A stretch of 64,000 nt of DNA from Cyclobacteriaceae bacterium. Lineage in GTDB: Bacteria; Bacteroidota; Bacteroidia; Cytophagales; Cyclobacteriaceae. A program made the translations under genes and the position numbers. This document shows positions 63,875-64,000 of this stretch, one piece after another. Within the stretch, counting starts at the first letter, position 1; every line of letters begins with the position of its first letter. A model generated the notes under the pieces. It saw nothing but the letters and a program-made list of their open reading frames with translations. It did not search any database and was not told where the DNA came from. Location: assembly GCA_947458585.1 (NCBI GenBank), contig CANGYY010000007.1, forward strand, positions 1 to 64,000, read 5' to 3'.

Positions 63875-64000
63875 GGGCAATTGGTTCGACGAATATATCG
63901 CTCCAATTTGAGAAATGGTATTCCCTTGCGCAAGATTTCCTTGAAGTCCCCCCGAATCTTGTCTTGGTAAATCCCGGGCTATTTCAGAACTTCCCCATTC
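63875..64000. other. upstream region of the EamA gene to the window end
   Basis: No gene is supported. The minus frame of the EamA gene has no stop up to the end of the window, but there is no start codon other than the TTG at 63880. I see no clear promoter. Confidence 0.5.

Noticed and set aside
63875-64000. Upstream continuation of the EamA frame
   Set aside because: The frame is open to the edge of the window, but the residues are polar and no start codon other than TTG is seen; the family starts at the ATG at 63874.

Overview
The window looks like a chromosomal segment from a Bacteroidota bacterium of the order Cytophagales, most like Cyclobacteriaceae (Algoriphagus-type). The support is the gene set (sufBCDSE with a DUF59 gene and a bacilliredoxin, DUF3822 next to coaD, an lptE / TPR-like / secG run, FucP-type permease), the many secreted or lipoprotein hydrolases, moderate G+C and candidate promoters of the TAnnTTTG type. 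The genus is an inference. I see no prophage, insertion sequence, CRISPR array or integron; this is core chromosome with one catabolic operon and a few accessory genes.

Layout. 1-1829: rRNA/tRNA methyltransferase and a bile-acid:sodium-symporter-like carrier (+). 1854-3525: acyl-CoA-binding protein and citrate synthase (-). 3764-9763: sufB-sufC-sufD-sufS-sufE-sufT-brxB operon (-). 10006-10479: Lrp/AsnC regulator (-), divergent from two exported peptidases (M14 and S9, 10860-15616, +). 15716-17681: thymidylate synthase and an endonuclease/exonuclease/phosphatase protein (-). 17916-21388: DUF2911 lipoprotein, penicillin acylase, small membrane protein (+). 21498-25246: five-gene minus-strand unit (pseudo-receiver/HPt protein, response regulator, small unknown protein, PhnP-like hydrolase, NFACT/RqcH-like protein). 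25285-27498: miaA, a small membrane protein, pfkA. 27740-29920: second penicillin acylase. 29922-38946: long minus-strand cluster with a non-phosphorylating L-fucose (or similar 6-deoxysugar) route: cyclophilin, Gfo/Idh oxidoreductase, two SDRs, FAH-family hydrolase, amidohydrolase lactonase, FucP permease, mutarotase, esterase, HAD phosphatase, DoxX-like protein. The dehydratase of that pathway is not present. 39095-42493: acyltransferase, secreted esterase, AI-2E-family permease. 42503-42733: a grossly altered tRNA-Pro-like gene next to an intact tRNA-Pro(UGG). 42892-45289: small membrane protein, GNAT, S10 carboxypeptidase. 45360-53102: groEL/groES, then secG, TPR-like protein, lptE, a sigma-54 activator, miaB and dinB (all -). 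53315-55842: gamma-carbonic anhydrase (+), an A+T-rich sterol-desaturase-family gene and pyrE (-). 56021-60593: Nudix, coaD, DUF3822, unknown membrane-anchored protein, second Nudix, RecD-like helicase. 60737-63874: DUF1573 protein, ABC exporter, EamA transporter.

How genes work together. The suf operon makes Fe-S clusters, and its bacilliredoxin points to a link with low-molecular-weight thiols. MiaA and MiaB act in sequence on A37 of tRNA (prenylation, then methylthiolation), and MiaB needs Fe-S clusters. The fucose genes would take sugar to pyruvate and lactate without phosphorylation. Many exported hydrolases (M14, S9, S10, two acylases, two esterases) fit a scavenging, polymer-degrading life style.

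Most unusual items: the tRNA-Pro-like gene whose anticodon region is replaced by two hairpins; a 40-bp near-perfect palindrome that supplies the last codons and stop of sufB; a hairpin terminator downstream of a promoter-like motif with no ORF between (10717-10775); a 12-bp direct repeat with 20-bp period upstream of gltA; a receiver-HPt fusion that lost its phospho-acceptor Asp; and a fucose operon lacking fuconate dehydratase. I did not find a clearly new multi-gene system.
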